From Spirogloea muscicola (taxonomy: Eukaryota > Streptophyta > Zygnematophyceae > Spirogloeales > Spirogloeaceae), in the NCBI GenBank assembly GCA_009602725.1, contig WELB01000142.1, forward strand, positions 29,917 through 62,847: 32,931 nucleotides of DNA. Reading direction: 5' to 3'. Below the pieces are notes generated by a model. That model had not been told where the DNA came from and ran no database searches. It saw only the letters and a program-made list of their open reading frames with translations. Positions 12,001-22,365 of the stretch are shown here, in pieces (the stretch's first letter is position 1; each line of letters starts with the position of its first letter). Both the position numbers and the translations under genes were made by a program.

Positions 12001-14684
12001 ATTGTGCATGCGTGGATCGTAGAAAGTCTGTAGAAAGTCCTTAGCATGGGTACTTAAGCTTTCTGATATGCCTTGTTGAGCCATCTATCGACTGTTATAC
12101 AACAATGGTTGCAACTTACGCAGTGTCTTTGTTTGCGCAGGCCTTGAGACTTTTCATTAGAGTTATTGACCTCCTATCCTTTGACGATCCTACCTTGGAG
12201 AGTGTGCTGCTGGCCAACATGCCTCAGGACGAGCTTTCATCTGACAGCGACTTTGAGCCAAGTGTATGGAGGACAAAGGATCAGGGCCACACAGCAACAG
12301 GCGTTGACCAGCCCGAGATTGAAAGGAAACGCGACCAGCTATTCTTCGGTGTACAGGTCAGTCTCGATGTTCCTAGGTTGTTACAGGCTATGTTGACTGC
12401 ACTTCTGGAGACAAGTTAATCATTTACTGGCCTGGCATTGGTTTGCCAATAGTGTTGGCCTGTGAATCTGCAATTTGCCGAGCACGCATATCTTTAATCT
12501 GTCACATCCCTCTCAAGAAGGCTGATGGAATTGTTCCTGAGTGGTGGTTCAGACTTTGGTCCTCAAAGGCCTTCTATCAGAAATCTCCCACTCATCTGCT
12601 GTGGAAGTCCTAGCAAAGACGACGTCTGCTTCCTGTGACCGCATCTTTGGTGATCAAGATGCGCGTCTACTCATGCAGATAGTGGGTCTATTTCCCTGGC
12701 AGTGCCACCAGGTACATGTCCACGTGTGTCGGACTTGAATTCATCAGAAACCTTAAGCTCCTCAGACTAAGCACCGCAGTCTTAGATTCCAACAGACGAA
12801 GCAGGATCAAAGGTGGCATCAATATTGTACAGTCCATGAGCATCAAAGCATAGCGAGGAATCGTAGTGCGTTTTCTTCTCAATCGCATGCAAAGCTGAGT
12901 CATCTGGGTATTTGCACATGGTGTGCGTAGCCTCATATAAGGTTGTGTCACATATGGCCCCAGCTGGGATCGTCCGGTGCCGCTGAAAGCTCGCTGGCGA
13001 AGGCGCGGGCACTGGCCGCCAATCTTGCGCATTGGTGCACGACCAGAGGCCTGGCTGGCCTGGCAGAAGTCTTCCAGGACTATGCACAAGGCCTCGTGAC
13101 GTCAATGGAGACTTTTGTGAACAGCATTGCTCCGCTGTTGTGTGCCGAGTGGTTCCCCAGGCACTCAACAAAGGCATTGAGGTACTTGCAGTATTTGCTG
13201 CTTGAGTGAATTTGTACCTTATGTCTTGACACCTTCTACTCTTTCCAATTTTGTAAGAGTTGCTGGATTCCTGCTCGACTTGTCCAGATAATATAAACAC
13301 TTAGCTGTACTTGTCAGAGCATGTTGTGCTGGTGACAACTACTGCTGTGTTTGCACAGACATCTTCTGTGTCTCTTGGAGCGAGGGCCTGAGGAGTATCA
13401 GCGGATAATCTTGTTGCTGCTGAGAGCCCTTCTCCAGGTCGGTAGATGCAGATGCAATGCCTCCTTGCTATGCTGGCGTGAGGTTGTTGACCAGCTCATG
13501 GACGTAATCACATTAAGCAATCCAAGAAATGCGCGCAGGTCACCTTGCAAATGATACGCATGAGGTTACATAGCGAATTGCAAATGTTAGTGACTCCATC
13601 ATCTTGTTGGCTTTCAGCTCCATCTCTTGGATGTCTAGCTTTGATCTCCTTAAGTCTACCCCTAGCTCACGTTGTTGTTTCATACAACACAAAGGCTGAG
13701 GCGGCTGCACGCTATCCTCTGCAGCACACGGCCATCGACGCAGCGCAGTCATTGATGGTGTACACCACCGTGGCGCGCCTGCTGGAGGGGCACCTGTGCC
13801 AGGAGGCGCTGAATGTCCTGGAGGCGGTGCTCAGCCACCGCAGCCTGTGCACAGACAACAACTCTGCCCAGATGCGCTCCGAGGTGGCGTCAGCAGCCGG
13901 GCATGGCAGCAGCCGTCACGCCGCAGTGGACCTGTCGGCAGGGCCACCGCCAGCGAGGCGGGCGAGCGACGAGACGGAGCGGCGAGGGGGCAGCTGGTCT
14001 CAAATGCGCTTCCTGGGGGGCGGCTCTGGAGGTGCGAGCCTGGGTGCTCGGATGGGCGGCGGAGGCGCTGGAGTGGCAGGCGTGACAGGCGGTGCTCACA
14101 GCCGCACCCGCACTGCCTCCTGGGGAGGCGGCTTCCCGTCCAGCTTGGCCGGCCCGGAGGTCGTGCAGATGACAGGCTGCGAAGCATCGGTGCTGAACAC
14201 GCGGCTTGCGCTGGGACGGGTCCTGGAAACCTACGGCCAGGTGGGCTTCCAGCCAGCATATTTCCCACGACCTTGCTTGTTGATGGAATTAGCCAGGTGG
14301 AACGACATTGGAGTACAGAATGAAGGGCTTAAGCTATTGTTAGTGTCAGCCAGCAGTGCAGTGATGTGCCCACGTGCTCCTTGCCTCTCCTCCGGCTGCT
14401 CATATATGTCATGCAAGTTCGGTGAAATTAGTGTATCTCAATTCTGCAGATTCTCATGAGCACATACTCACCTCATATGGCCTCTAGCAGTTTTCGTTAG
14501 TTACATCTCAAGACAAATCTGGTGCTTCTAATTGATTACCTTCCCCTCATGGCAGATCCGGAAGCGGGAACACAAGCGGCTGGTGCCGTTTGTGATCAAC
14601 AGCGTCCAGCCGCCCCAGCGCTTGACAACATCCAGCGCTGTGCAGAACACGGCTGCTAACAGAAGCCGCAGGCCCAGCTATTGA
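2..14684 (+). CDS. FRY: Furry / cell morphogenesis protein PAG1 homologue (5' end outside window)
   Basis: Giant HEAT/armadillo-like scaffold of the Furry/Tao3/Mor2/PAG1 family, which works with NDR/LATS-type kinases and MOB proteins in polarity and cell shape (family knowledge). Thirty-eight exons join in one frame, giving about 2,348 codons in the window; the Arabidopsis homologue is about 2,150 residues. Recognisable blocks in order include [10 protein letters not shown] and [12 protein letters not shown] (N-terminal MOR2-PAG1 domain), [15 protein letters not shown]-like [109 protein letters not shown] and WAMECTS (central to C-terminal domains). The frame ends at TGA 14682-14684 after RRPSY. 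No in-frame ATG lies in exon 1 before HRFLPL; the frame is open through base 2, so the start codon should lie just left of the window. Ser/Pro-rich (exon 12) and Gly-rich (exon 37) inserts are lineage-specific. Confidence 0.95.
160..205 (+). repeat. Pyrimidine-rich tract in intron 1
   Basis: A run of tandem TCCTCCC-type units follows the first donor site of the Furry gene. It is low-complexity sequence with no coding role seen. Confidence 0.6.
1197..1293 (+). other. GC-AG intron 5 of the Furry gene
   Basis: The exon ends GCGGACAG and is followed by GCGAGAC, with no GT that keeps the frame. Joining at AG|GC to the acceptor GGCAGCAG restores the conserved block [18 protein letters not shown]. 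This makes it a GC-AG intron, the commonest non-canonical U2 class. Confidence 0.75.
5452..5479. repeat. 10-bp perfect inverted repeat in Furry intron 15
   Basis: Arms ATGACGAGCC at 5452-5461 and GGCTCGTCAT at 5470-5479 pair perfectly around an 8-base loop. The repeat lies in the intron at 5405-5603. Confidence 0.7.
7017..7087. repeat. 27-bp perfect inverted repeat (hairpin) in Furry intron 19
   Basis: The left arm 7017-7043 and right arm 7061-7087 are exact reverse complements over 27 bases, including GCGCAATGTACAGCTCGTCC on the left. The loop is 17 bases (7044-7060). It lies wholly inside the intron at 6914-7212. An RNA of this intron would fold into a long perfect stem of the kind processed into small RNAs in green algae, but the sequence alone cannot show processing. 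Confidence 0.9.
11095..11370 (+). other. GC-AG intron 30 of the Furry gene
   Basis: The exon ends ...KQQ at CAACAG and the intron begins GCAAGTG, matching the strong AG|GCAAGT donor typical of GC-AG introns. The downstream acceptor TTTTTGCAG opens [11 protein letters not shown] in the right phase, reproducing the family block [14 protein letters not shown]. Confidence 0.85.
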
Positions 14685-15349
14685 GCAGTAGACTTGCTCT
14701 CTGTCCTTCAGTCAGCCTCGATGTGACAGGACTCTGACCTGTGAGCAATCCTGGCCTCAGAAGGTGAGTTAAGACAAGCATCCTTTCTTTGCTGGGTTCT
14801 TGTATCACTATGACCTAGTTGCAGCAGAAGCACAATGGGCAACACAGCTCATTGTGGGCCTTCGGAGAGGGAAGTTTAACTAGATAAGTAGATGGCCTTC
14901 GTTGTGCAGTGGTTGGCTTTGATGGAGCAGGTTCACAACTTGCTTCAGCAACAGGAACAACGTCAGCTGCTTCGTCACCTTAGGAACCTCCATACTTGAT
15001 GGTGTTGGACTCAGAAGCAGTTGTTTGCATCTTCAGATGCCAGGCCTGGGAAAAGAGTGGATTCTGTTCTGGCGGGTGGTGTTGACTTCGGCGCCTCAGC
15101 TTAAGGGAGCAAATGCCATGCCAGCAGTCCGAGTGTGCGCCAAGCAGCAGGTCTCCTTGAAGCACGTTGGCAACGTTGGAAATGCGATTACAAGGGGCGT
15201 GGTGGACAAGACCAGCGATTGCAAGGCTGACTTGCAAGGCTGACTCATGTCCTTGGAGGTACGTGCCATCTGATGAGAAGAAATTTTCTTCATTGTCAAA
15301 GCAGTTGCTTATGATTCATGTCAAATGAATGTCACAGCTCAACTGATCG

Positions 15350-15469
15350 GCTTGCTTATGAGTAGGCATCATTGGTGCTCTAAGCACCATCTCATTACTC
15401 CAGCAATTGATTCTGATAACAAATGCTTTACTAATGGGCTTGCCTATGAACAGGCATCAATGCTGCTCA
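15350..15469 (+). repeat. Imperfect direct repeat pair
   Basis: Segments at about 15350-15381 and 15437-15469 share the pattern GCTTGC(T/C)TATGA..AGGCATCA(T/A)TG.TGCTC, about 88 bases apart. The left copy is followed by a small hairpin, GGTGCT-CTA-AGCACC. No gene was recognised over it. Confidence 0.5.
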
Positions 15470-16245
15470 ATGCAACACTCTCAAGATTCATAATTCCACA
15501 ACTCTCAGCCAGAGCCCTAACACTGCTCGGATTTTCCCAGGTTCGTGGAGTGCCGAGCATGAGCGGTGCTCTTCTTTGCTTAGGCCTTTCCAAAGGACGG
15601 AGCTCATGCGTCTCAGATGGCACCTGGAGTTCCTTGCAATGTTGCAGGTCGTGGTGACCTGCCATTGACATTGCACTCAGTAGCTTCGCGAGCTCACCTT
15701 GACCGAGATTGACTTGAAATTCTCGCTTGTTAGTATGGGGCTTGTTGATATGGGGCCCCTCTCATTGAGCTTTCAAAAAGGCCTCACCTTCACCAAAAAC
15801 AAGCAAAGCAGCTGATGTCAATCTCCTGCATGCCCGTTGCGTCTAGGCAGAATTGTTTTGCAGGGTGCCTCCGCGAGCCTAGTCGCCGGGGTGCTTGGCG
15901 GGTGCCCTGCCACTGCTTCCACCTTGTCGATGTTATCCAGCTTGCTCTTGCAGTGAGGCAGGGGCGTAGCTGGATGCTGGCTCTATCTGTGGCAGCCGCT
16001 CTATGTTGACACCTCGTGAAGGCATTTAGGCCCCTGCTTCTCCACATTGATTGCCTTGCCGCCTCTCACTTTGTCTGTAGTTACGGTCCTTGAGCCATTG
16101 GTGCTGTGAGGCACAAGAATGGGACTTTGTGTTGACAGATCTTGCGAGAGGCATTCGTGGGGAGGGGCAATGTGGGCGGCAGGCGAGAGAGTCGAGGATG
16201 GATTCGGGCACCTATGTACAAGGACGTGATGATCTAAGAGGAGAC

Positions 16246-16553
16246 CTAGGCCTTTCTTGCAAGCGAGCGCAGCACAGAAGCGTGGGCACGCTGCTTGGCA
16301 GTGTACTCGGGCACCAGCATGACTGTGCGCGGGCGCCCAGCAAAGCCTGCGCCATACTGACGTCCGAGTACATCCAAGGACGTCGAAGGAGTCCACATCA
16401 ACAAAGCGCAGATGCTATAGCCTTCGTTGACTCAGCTTCGACAGCTGCTTCCTAGCGAGATCGTTTAAGACGAGATCCTGCAGAGAGAAGGCGCGCAGTG
16501 CGCGTGGAAAGGAAGGGTGGCCAATTTCAGCCACTACACCGTTCAGACGAAAG
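16246..16553 (-). other. Possible minus-strand exons of an unrecognised gene
   Basis: Two minus-strand stretches follow plausible CAG/TAG acceptors and look protein-like. One at 16553-16415 reads through FRLNGVVAEIGHPSFPRALR and ends in TAG. One at 16356-16246 reads GAGFAGRPRTVMLVPEYTAK and ends in TAG. Each has its own stop, so they cannot simply be joined, and I recognise no family. The plus strand also carries an open frame here (16090-16455). They may be chance open frames. Confidence 0.15.
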
Positions 16554-17249
16554 CTAGTGCAAGAAGTGGGACTACATGAAACGAAGCCCTATGCTAAGGT
16601 GGCTAGGGCAACAGTGTGACGTTATTACACACGAGTGAGCACATACAAACCCGACAGACATGCTAATATGGGGAGGCGGAGCGCCGCTACGGGAACCGGT
16701 GGCCTGACTTAGAGCGCGCCCAGCACGCCGATGAATAGCCAGAGCTTTGGAAGTACAGAAAGTTGCTGCAGATGTGCCTACAAGCGAGGTGGTCTTCGAC
16801 CAGGTCAGGTGTGAAGGCAGCTGCAGATGGCCGGCAAGGTGTGACCGGGGCCCCCGGGTAAGGAGTGTGTTGTGGAGGGCCTGAGTGGCCAAGTACAGAG
16901 GCAAGCACATTGACAGATGCACATCACCTGCTGCTAAGCTGACCCGCTCAGTTACCACGAATCAGCACCTAGAGATTGCTGATTGGGGGCTCTTCATATC
17001 ATCAATGGGAGGGGCCATTTAGGAAGAATGAATGCGGCTGCTGATAAGAAAAGAGCGGCTGTCAACGGCCAGCCAGATGCATACAGGTGTTCGTGACGGA
17101 GCCACAGGCTAGTTAGGGTTCAGTTGGGGTTCGGTAATTAGGTCCACCCCCCCCCGCAGTGCTCCCCTCAGAACCCTAGCGCCGCCGCATGGCGCCGCCA
17201 TGGCGCCGCCGCGGCCCGCGGCCGCCGCCGCGCTGAGCGCCGCTGCCGC

Positions 17250-17436
17250 NNNNNNNNNNNNNNNNNNNNNNNNNNNNNNNNNNNNNNNNNNNNNNNNNNN
17301 NNNNNNNNNNNNNNNNNNNNNNNNNNNNNNNNNNNNNNNNNNNNNNNNNNNNNNNNNNNNNNNNNNNNNNNNNNNNNNNNNNNNNNNNNNNNNNNNNNNN
17401 NNNNNNNNNNNNNNNNNNNNNNNNNNNNNNNNNNNN
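17250..17436. other. Assembly gap (N run)
   Basis: An unbroken run of 187 N. Just left of it, an ATG at 17200 opens an Ala/Pro-rich frame that runs into the gap and could be the true first exon of the downstream UDP-GlcNAc pyrophosphorylase gene. Confidence 0.99.
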
Positions 17437-17558
<122 letters not shown>

Positions 17559-17702
17559 CCTCCCCCCCTCCCTCGCACACTCTCTCTGTGGACAATCCTG
17601 TGTTTACTACGCCTCCACCTACTTCTCTCACACTCGCGCCACTGCTTGTCGACCGGCTATCTGCCTCCACCATCTCTTGGCGCCCATTGCTCATGGCCCA
17701 GC

Positions 17703-20700
17703 ATGGCGCAAGCTCATCATGGCTGCACCGCTGCAGGCCCCCGCAGCCCTGCAGGCGAGGACGACGGGCCCAGGCAGCCAAAGCTGCTGCCGGTCGCCGA
17801 CGTGGCCACGATTGCCGGCCGCTCGGCCAGCGACGCGGAGCGCTGGCGGGCTGCCGGCCTCGAGGCCATCGCAGCCGGCAAGGTTGCCGTGCTGCTGCTG
17901 GCGGGCGGCCAGGTGCGCCGCCCCTGCAGCCGCTGCCGGCTGGCCGCCCCTGAGGTCATGAAGCCGAGAGTGCGGCACAGCTAATAGCCGCAGCGGCGCT
18001 GGCAACGGGCGGGGGCGGCGGGGCTGTTGGGCAGGGCACGCGCCTGGGGAGCGCTGATCCCAAGGGCTGCTATGGTGGGTTCAGGGCACAAACCCTAACA
18101 CCTAAAGCCTATATGCCATATAACCTAAACCCTAATCATGAGTCCTAACCCTAATCCCTAAACCATCATTGCCGCCCCGAAAGCGAAAGCGTAAAGCTGA
18201 TCCACGACTTTGAACATTTCAGCGCTCAGATTCTGAAGCCGCTGCAAGTGCATGGTGGTCAAGAACTGTGGAGAAACTAGATGTAGTACCATGAATAATT
18301 ATGCGTGTTTGCGGGAGCCCTGATCAGCGGCCGTCGTCGCCGGCGCCGCGCAGACATCGGGCTGCCATCGCACAAGTCGCTGTTCCAGCTGCAGGCGGAG
18401 CGCATCCGGCGCGTCCAGGCATTGGCTGCCCCCGCCTCCGCAACCCCAGGTCCCGAAACCCTAAACCCAAAACCCCAAACCAGCATCGCCGCTGCTGCTG
18501 CTGCCGCCGCCGCCGCCGCCGTCGCCATTGCCGCTGCAGCGGTGCTCATGTCTGCTGCCGCCGCCACCGTTTGTACTGCGGCGCTGACTGGCCGCCTCTC
18601 GCGCCGTCGCTCCAGGAGCCCCCGTCATCATTCCGTGGTACATCATGACCAGCGCGTTCACCGACCAGCCGACGCGGGCGTTTTTTGCGGCGCGGAGCCA
18701 CTTTGCGCTGCGCTCCGACCAGGTCGTCTTTTTCCAGCAGCGCGCTCTGCCGTGCTTCACCGCCGATGGGCGCATCATCCTCGAGACGCCCTCCCAGGTC
18801 AGCACCCGCGGGGCCCTGAGGGACCACCCATTTGCAAGGCGAATATTTAGGATCGAGGTGTACCATGTGGCGACCAGCTCCATCCAGGGCGCCTCGCGCG
18901 GCTGCAGGATGGGACCAAGCTTGGGCCTGGACAGTCTCGAGGACCGGTGCTTGGTGGACTGTCGTGTTGACAACAACAGCGGCAGCGCCAGTGCTTGGCG
19001 ACAGTGGCAGCAGATGCTGGCCCACTCGCCTCAGCGTGACGCTGCTGCCGCCTGCGTGTGCTTGGGCAGGTTGCTTGCGCTCCTGATGGGAATGGAGGCA
19101 TCTATGGTGGTATTGAGCAAGCTTGTAACTGGACCCCATTTCCTTGCATTAGCAAATAATACCTTGAGCCTGTAGAGCCTAACTACAAGGGTTCAGGGTA
19201 CAGGTCGTGGTCACCAGTACTAGACACCTTGACTACTGGAATCAGATTCCAGTCAGTGTGTGATGAGTAGTGGGCTCAGTAGCTGCCATCACCGTCTGCT
19301 CGTTGATGATCTGCGCGCCAACTGGTGTTGCATTGAGCCGTGCGAAAGCGGGAGCAATGAGCGTCGGGAGGGCGGCAAGGTGGTGACCAATGGTAGCAAC
19401 GCCGGCGGCGGCGGCGATGGCGGCGCAGCCATGAAGGTGGCGGGCGTGCTGGACGACATGCAGCGGCGGGGCGTGGAGTACGTCGATTGCTTCTCCGTTG
19501 ACAATGCCCTCGTAACCCCACAAGCCTCTGATACAGTCCCACAGTGGCTCCACTGTCCTGCCTCGTCGTGGACCCTCAAGCTTTGACGAACTTCTGGTCA
19601 ACCCGCGGCACGTTGTGCGCGAAGACAGCAGTGCCGCATTGCCTGGTGCCGTCCGCCAGCCAACACTTCGACTATCGTTTCTCATGTGCATTTTACGTTC
19701 TCTTCGCGCCACGTTCGGCAGGCGCGCGTTGCTGACCCGGTCTTCCTTGGGCACTGCATCACCGCTGGCGTGCCGTGCGGCGCCAAGGTTGTTGAGAAGG
19801 TAGGCACGAAAGGCTGTTGGAGTGTCAGAGACCAGCAATGAGGCCCATAGTGAAAGACCTTCCAGCACTGCAGTGAATGCATGAGCTTCCAAGTCCCGGC
19901 CGCAGGATAACCTCCAATCTATTGCAGTATGCTTGGCAAATTCGCATCAACCTCCGGAAGGTGTGGCCGAAGCCCTGCACAGAGAGCGCCTACATCTCAT
20001 GCCTGACCTGAACTTTGTGTCAAGCCGAGAAACATCAATCAAGGCCGTGAGTAGTACCTCCTGAGCAAGAGCATGACTTGATGGGCAGGCATATCCAGAG
20101 GAGCGTGTTGGCGTATTTGTAAGCCATGGCGCCGGCGGCCCTGTGGCAGTAGTTGAGTACAGTGAGCTCGACCCCAAACACGCCACCGCCGCTGACCCTG
20201 CTACTGGCCAGCTGGCTTATCGCTGGAGCAATGTGAGCAAGAGCATTCCGTACTTAGCAATCTTTCGAGGGCGACCTGAAATGGTTTTATGGGTGGTCCT
20301 CCTGTACAACTCAAGCAAAGGGATAAGTGCAGAAGGGACACAGATGTCTGCATTGCAAGACGTTGTGCTGTATGCACACTGGCCCTGCTAGACAAATAAA
20401 GGCTTTGTTTGAGCGCTCCATATGTTGAAGTCGCCAATCGAAGTCTTGGGAGTTAGACTTGTACCTGGACTGAATTTGAGCTGTGTAGATACGTATATAG
20501 ATGTGCAGAGATGTTCAGAGCTCAAGCCAGATCAGTATCCCCACTACTTGGTGCCGCCGTTTGCAGATATGCATGCACATGTTCTCTACGCCATTCCTCA
20601 GGGAGATGGCTGACGTGCTAGAGCGTGAGAGTAAGTAAGTACCCGTCCACAAGTGCCCATCAAATTTCTCTCAGTGGCGCCACTCCTCGTTGTCTCTCTT

Positions 20701-21823
20701 GCTCCAATCAGATAGCACGCAAAGTCATAAGGGCAGCGCAGGCCCCCAAAGGCAATCTATGTCTTTGCACTGCTGCAGTAGCTGATGGTCATGGCAATGG
20801 GGATTCAAGAAGGCGGGTCATGATCATTAAGTGACTAAAAGCATGCCCTGTGGCAGATACCATGTGGCAATGAAAAAGATTCTGTCAGTGGACGGCGTTG
20901 TGGACGGCATCAAGCTGGAGCAATTTGTGTTTGATGTCTTCTCGCATGCGCCGTCCATGGCCCTCTTTGAGGTGTGCCCTCCCCACTGCCTCGGTCTGCA
21001 CTTAAGCTTGCTGACACTTCTGTTGACCTTGGTTAAGGACATATACTTCATCCTTGATTGCTGGAATGCCGGTTGCTTCTTGGGCATTCTCAAGATCACA
21101 GCTGCTTGCGATGGCCAATGCCGAGTGCAGGTGGCGCGCAACGAGGAGTTTGCCCCAGTGAAGAACGCCCCGGGGGCGCCTACCGACTCGCCTGTCACGG
21201 CACGGCGTCTGCTACTGCTGCTGCACAGGAGGTGGGTGGAGGCTGCTGGGGGGTCGGTCCTGGAGAGTGGCGCTAGTGATGCTGGTGAGTACCCTGTAGT
21301 AGTTGCCCCACTTGTGCCTGACAGGTACTCAAGACCGTGTTCGCCTTGACTCCCATTAGAGTAGATCAGCTCTAAGTGCTACCACACACAGCCACCGAAT
21401 CTGTGGTACAACGCATACATTACATCTTGGGAGCACTACAGTATGTAGTGCCTCAGGCTGCTGAGGCAGGACTGACAGGGCTGCTGCTCTGAAGGCTTCT
21501 CCATAGTGTGGCAACACATCTCCAGACACAGAAGATTGTGCGAGGCAACTGGCAGGGGCACAGCAGAAATGAGATGATTGCTTACTACTGCAGATGATAA
21601 AGGTTGTCTAAATTGAGAAAAATCAGGTAGATTGTCATGACATTATGCTGAAGGTTTGGCACTCTTGCAGACCTGCAGAATCGAGCTCAGGCAGAGTGGG
21701 AGTGACACAATGGATTCTGCTTCTGCAGGCGTGGAGGTTTCACCGATCGCCTCATATGCTGGCGAGGGTCTCAAGACCATCTGCCAAGGTGTGGTGTTCC
21801 CACCCATGTCGGAGATAGCATGA
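17703..21823 (+). CDS. UAP1: UDP-N-acetylglucosamine pyrophosphorylase (UAP / GlcNAc-1-P uridylyltransferase)
   Basis: Makes UDP-GlcNAc from UTP and GlcNAc-1-phosphate in the cytosol (EC 2.7.7.23). Exons: 17703-17912, 18035-18074, 18354-18449, 18616-18797, 19070-19109, 19429-19511, 19722-19799, 20089-20232, 20567-20634, 20857-20971, 21131-21284, 21729-21823; total 435 codons in frame. The nucleotide-binding signature LAGGQGTRLGSADPKG spans the first splice junction. IPWYIMTSAFTDQPTRAFF, QVVFFQQRALPCF, CAPDGNGGIYG, VEYVDCFSVDN, ARVADPVFLGH, ERVGVFVSHGAGGP, VVEYSELDP, GIKLEQFVFDVF, FAPVKNAPGAPTDSP and VEVSPIASYAGEGLK follow in family order. Family members are near 500 residues, so about 60-80 N-terminal residues are missing; they probably lie in the gap at 17250-17436. 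The ATG at 17703 is the first in frame in this exon, but the exon could instead begin at an upstream acceptor such as CCCTGCAG near 17753. Other UDP-sugar specificities (GalNAc-1-P) are possible. Confidence 0.95.
18085..18170 (+). repeat. Degenerate telomere-like / telo-box tract in UAP intron 2
   Basis: The intron holds several variants of the plant telomere unit CCCTAAA: AAACCCTAACACCTAAAGCC, then ACCTAAACCCTAATC, CCTAACCCTAATCCCTAAACC. A second short set (GAAACCCTAAACCC) lies at 18456-18470 in intron 3. AAACCCTAA is also the plant telo-box promoter motif, so a 5'-proximal regulatory role is as plausible as a remnant of telomeric DNA. Confidence 0.7.
18481..18560 (+). repeat. GCT/GCC trinucleotide repeat in UAP intron 3
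   Basis: A run of (GCTGCC)-type triplets sits between exons 3 and 4. Read through, it would encode poly-alanine, but the 166-base intron is not a multiple of three and removal restores the conserved frame, so it is intronic. Confidence 0.65.
21433..21467. repeat. Two adjacent overlapping small hairpins in UAP intron 11
   Basis: GCACTACA-GTA-TGTAGTGC (21433-21451) overlaps by two bases with GCCTCAG-GCTG-CTGAGGC (21450-21467). Both stems are perfect. They lie in the intron at 21285-21728. Confidence 0.6.
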
Positions 21824-22365
21824 CACCACTGCCTCAGAATCCCAGCAACCGCAACATAATGTGCACTTTGCGGAAAGTCTTCTCAGTGTCAAAGGTTGGG
21901 CCCCTCTTTTACTGCACACAATTTGAGAACTGTCATTGTGCGCACAAACCGAAGACTCGCACTCAAACAAAATATGTTAAGCTGGGTGCGGTCACGAAAC
22001 CGCAAGTTGCCAGGAAAAATGAGGCTGCTAGGCCGCTCATGTCAAGCACAAGCATGATGCCAGGCAGGCGCAGAATGCTGCTGAGCTGCCAGGCACAACA
22101 CCGAACACGTGCTGAGGTAAATAGAGAGGGCAAGGCACGAGCTCTGTGCCTTGCCCCCTCTAAGGAGCATAGCGGCATTGTGACTGGCGACCAAAAGTGA
22201 CGTCACTCATGACACCTGCAGCGGCATGAAGCCAAGGCTGCAAGTGTGGCTACCAGGCCCTGCTCCAGCAGTTAGTCCACTGGGGAGCAGCAGCGACACA
22301 ACCAGGAGCAGCAAGTGCTTAGGTAGCAGACTCCCAGCTGCAGGCGTATCCTTGCCAGGACACTC
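21824..22365. other. Convergent spacer between the UAP and CER-like genes
   Basis: About 540 bases between the two stop codons, which face each other; it must hold both 3' UTRs and polyadenylation sites. Only one short open frame (21820-22200, plus) is present and no family was recognised. Confidence 0.7.
22125..22161. terminator. Strong hairpin between convergent gene ends
   Basis: Left arm AGAGGGCAAGGCAC (22125-22138) pairs with right arm GTGCCTTGCCCCCTCT (22146-22161), with two unpaired C bases and a 7-base loop that is nearly self-complementary. It is the most stable structure seen in the spacer and lies downstream of both stops. A role in 3' end formation is inferred from position only. 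Confidence 0.4.

Larger units (their letters stand above)
2..14684 (+). other. FRY: Exon map of the Furry-family gene
   Basis: Exons chosen by splice consensus, phase and family similarity: 2-151, 436-554, 659-704, 899-971, 1139-1196, 1294-1389, 1776-2001, 2325-2609, 2836-2937, 3136-3246, 3511-3684, 4023-4383, 4525-4688, 4944-5108, 5228-5404, 5604-5738, 5922-6115, 6259-6478, 6791-6913, 7213-7463, 7586-7775, 8022-8354, 8528-8647, 8740-8997, 9207-9413, 9540-9668, 9793-9915, 10091-10315, 10414-10482, 10720-11094, 11371-11517, 11674-11997, 12141-12356, 12553-12711, 12964-13181, 13359-13437, 13725-14240, 14556-14684. Lengths sum to 7,047 bases, a multiple of three, and all phases agree. The least certain joins are the exon at 7213, where three overlapping AG acceptors exist and a few family residues seem missing, and the exons at 10091 and 10414, which lie in a poorly conserved linker. 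Confidence 0.85.
14685..17249. other. Intergenic spacer downstream of the Furry gene
   Basis: About 2.6 kb without a recognised gene, up to the assembly gap. The first few hundred bases are probably Furry 3' UTR. Open frames are short on both strands and none matches a family I know. Weak coding-like stretches on the minus strand near 16.2-16.6 kb and a direct repeat near 15.4 kb are listed separately. TTAGGG-like motifs (TTAGGGTT, TTGGGGTT) appear at 17113-17130 just before the gap. Confidence 0.6.

Noticed and set aside
13796-14323. 175-codon plus frame and 145-codon minus frame over Furry exon 37
   Set aside because: Shadows of the Gly-rich exon; the conserved Furry frame runs through the same bases.
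15325-15657. 110-codon plus-strand frame downstream of the Furry gene
   Set aside because: No family motif; it covers the imperfect direct repeat and its composition is not clearly coding.
17600-18000. Minus-strand frames over UAP exon 1
   Set aside because: Antisense shadows of a GC-rich exon whose plus frame matches the family.
18305-18850. 181-codon frame reading UAP exon 3 through intron 3
   Set aside because: It loses the conserved UAP sequence after the poly-Ala stretch; splicing 18449 to 18616 restores the IIPWYIMTSAFTDQP block.
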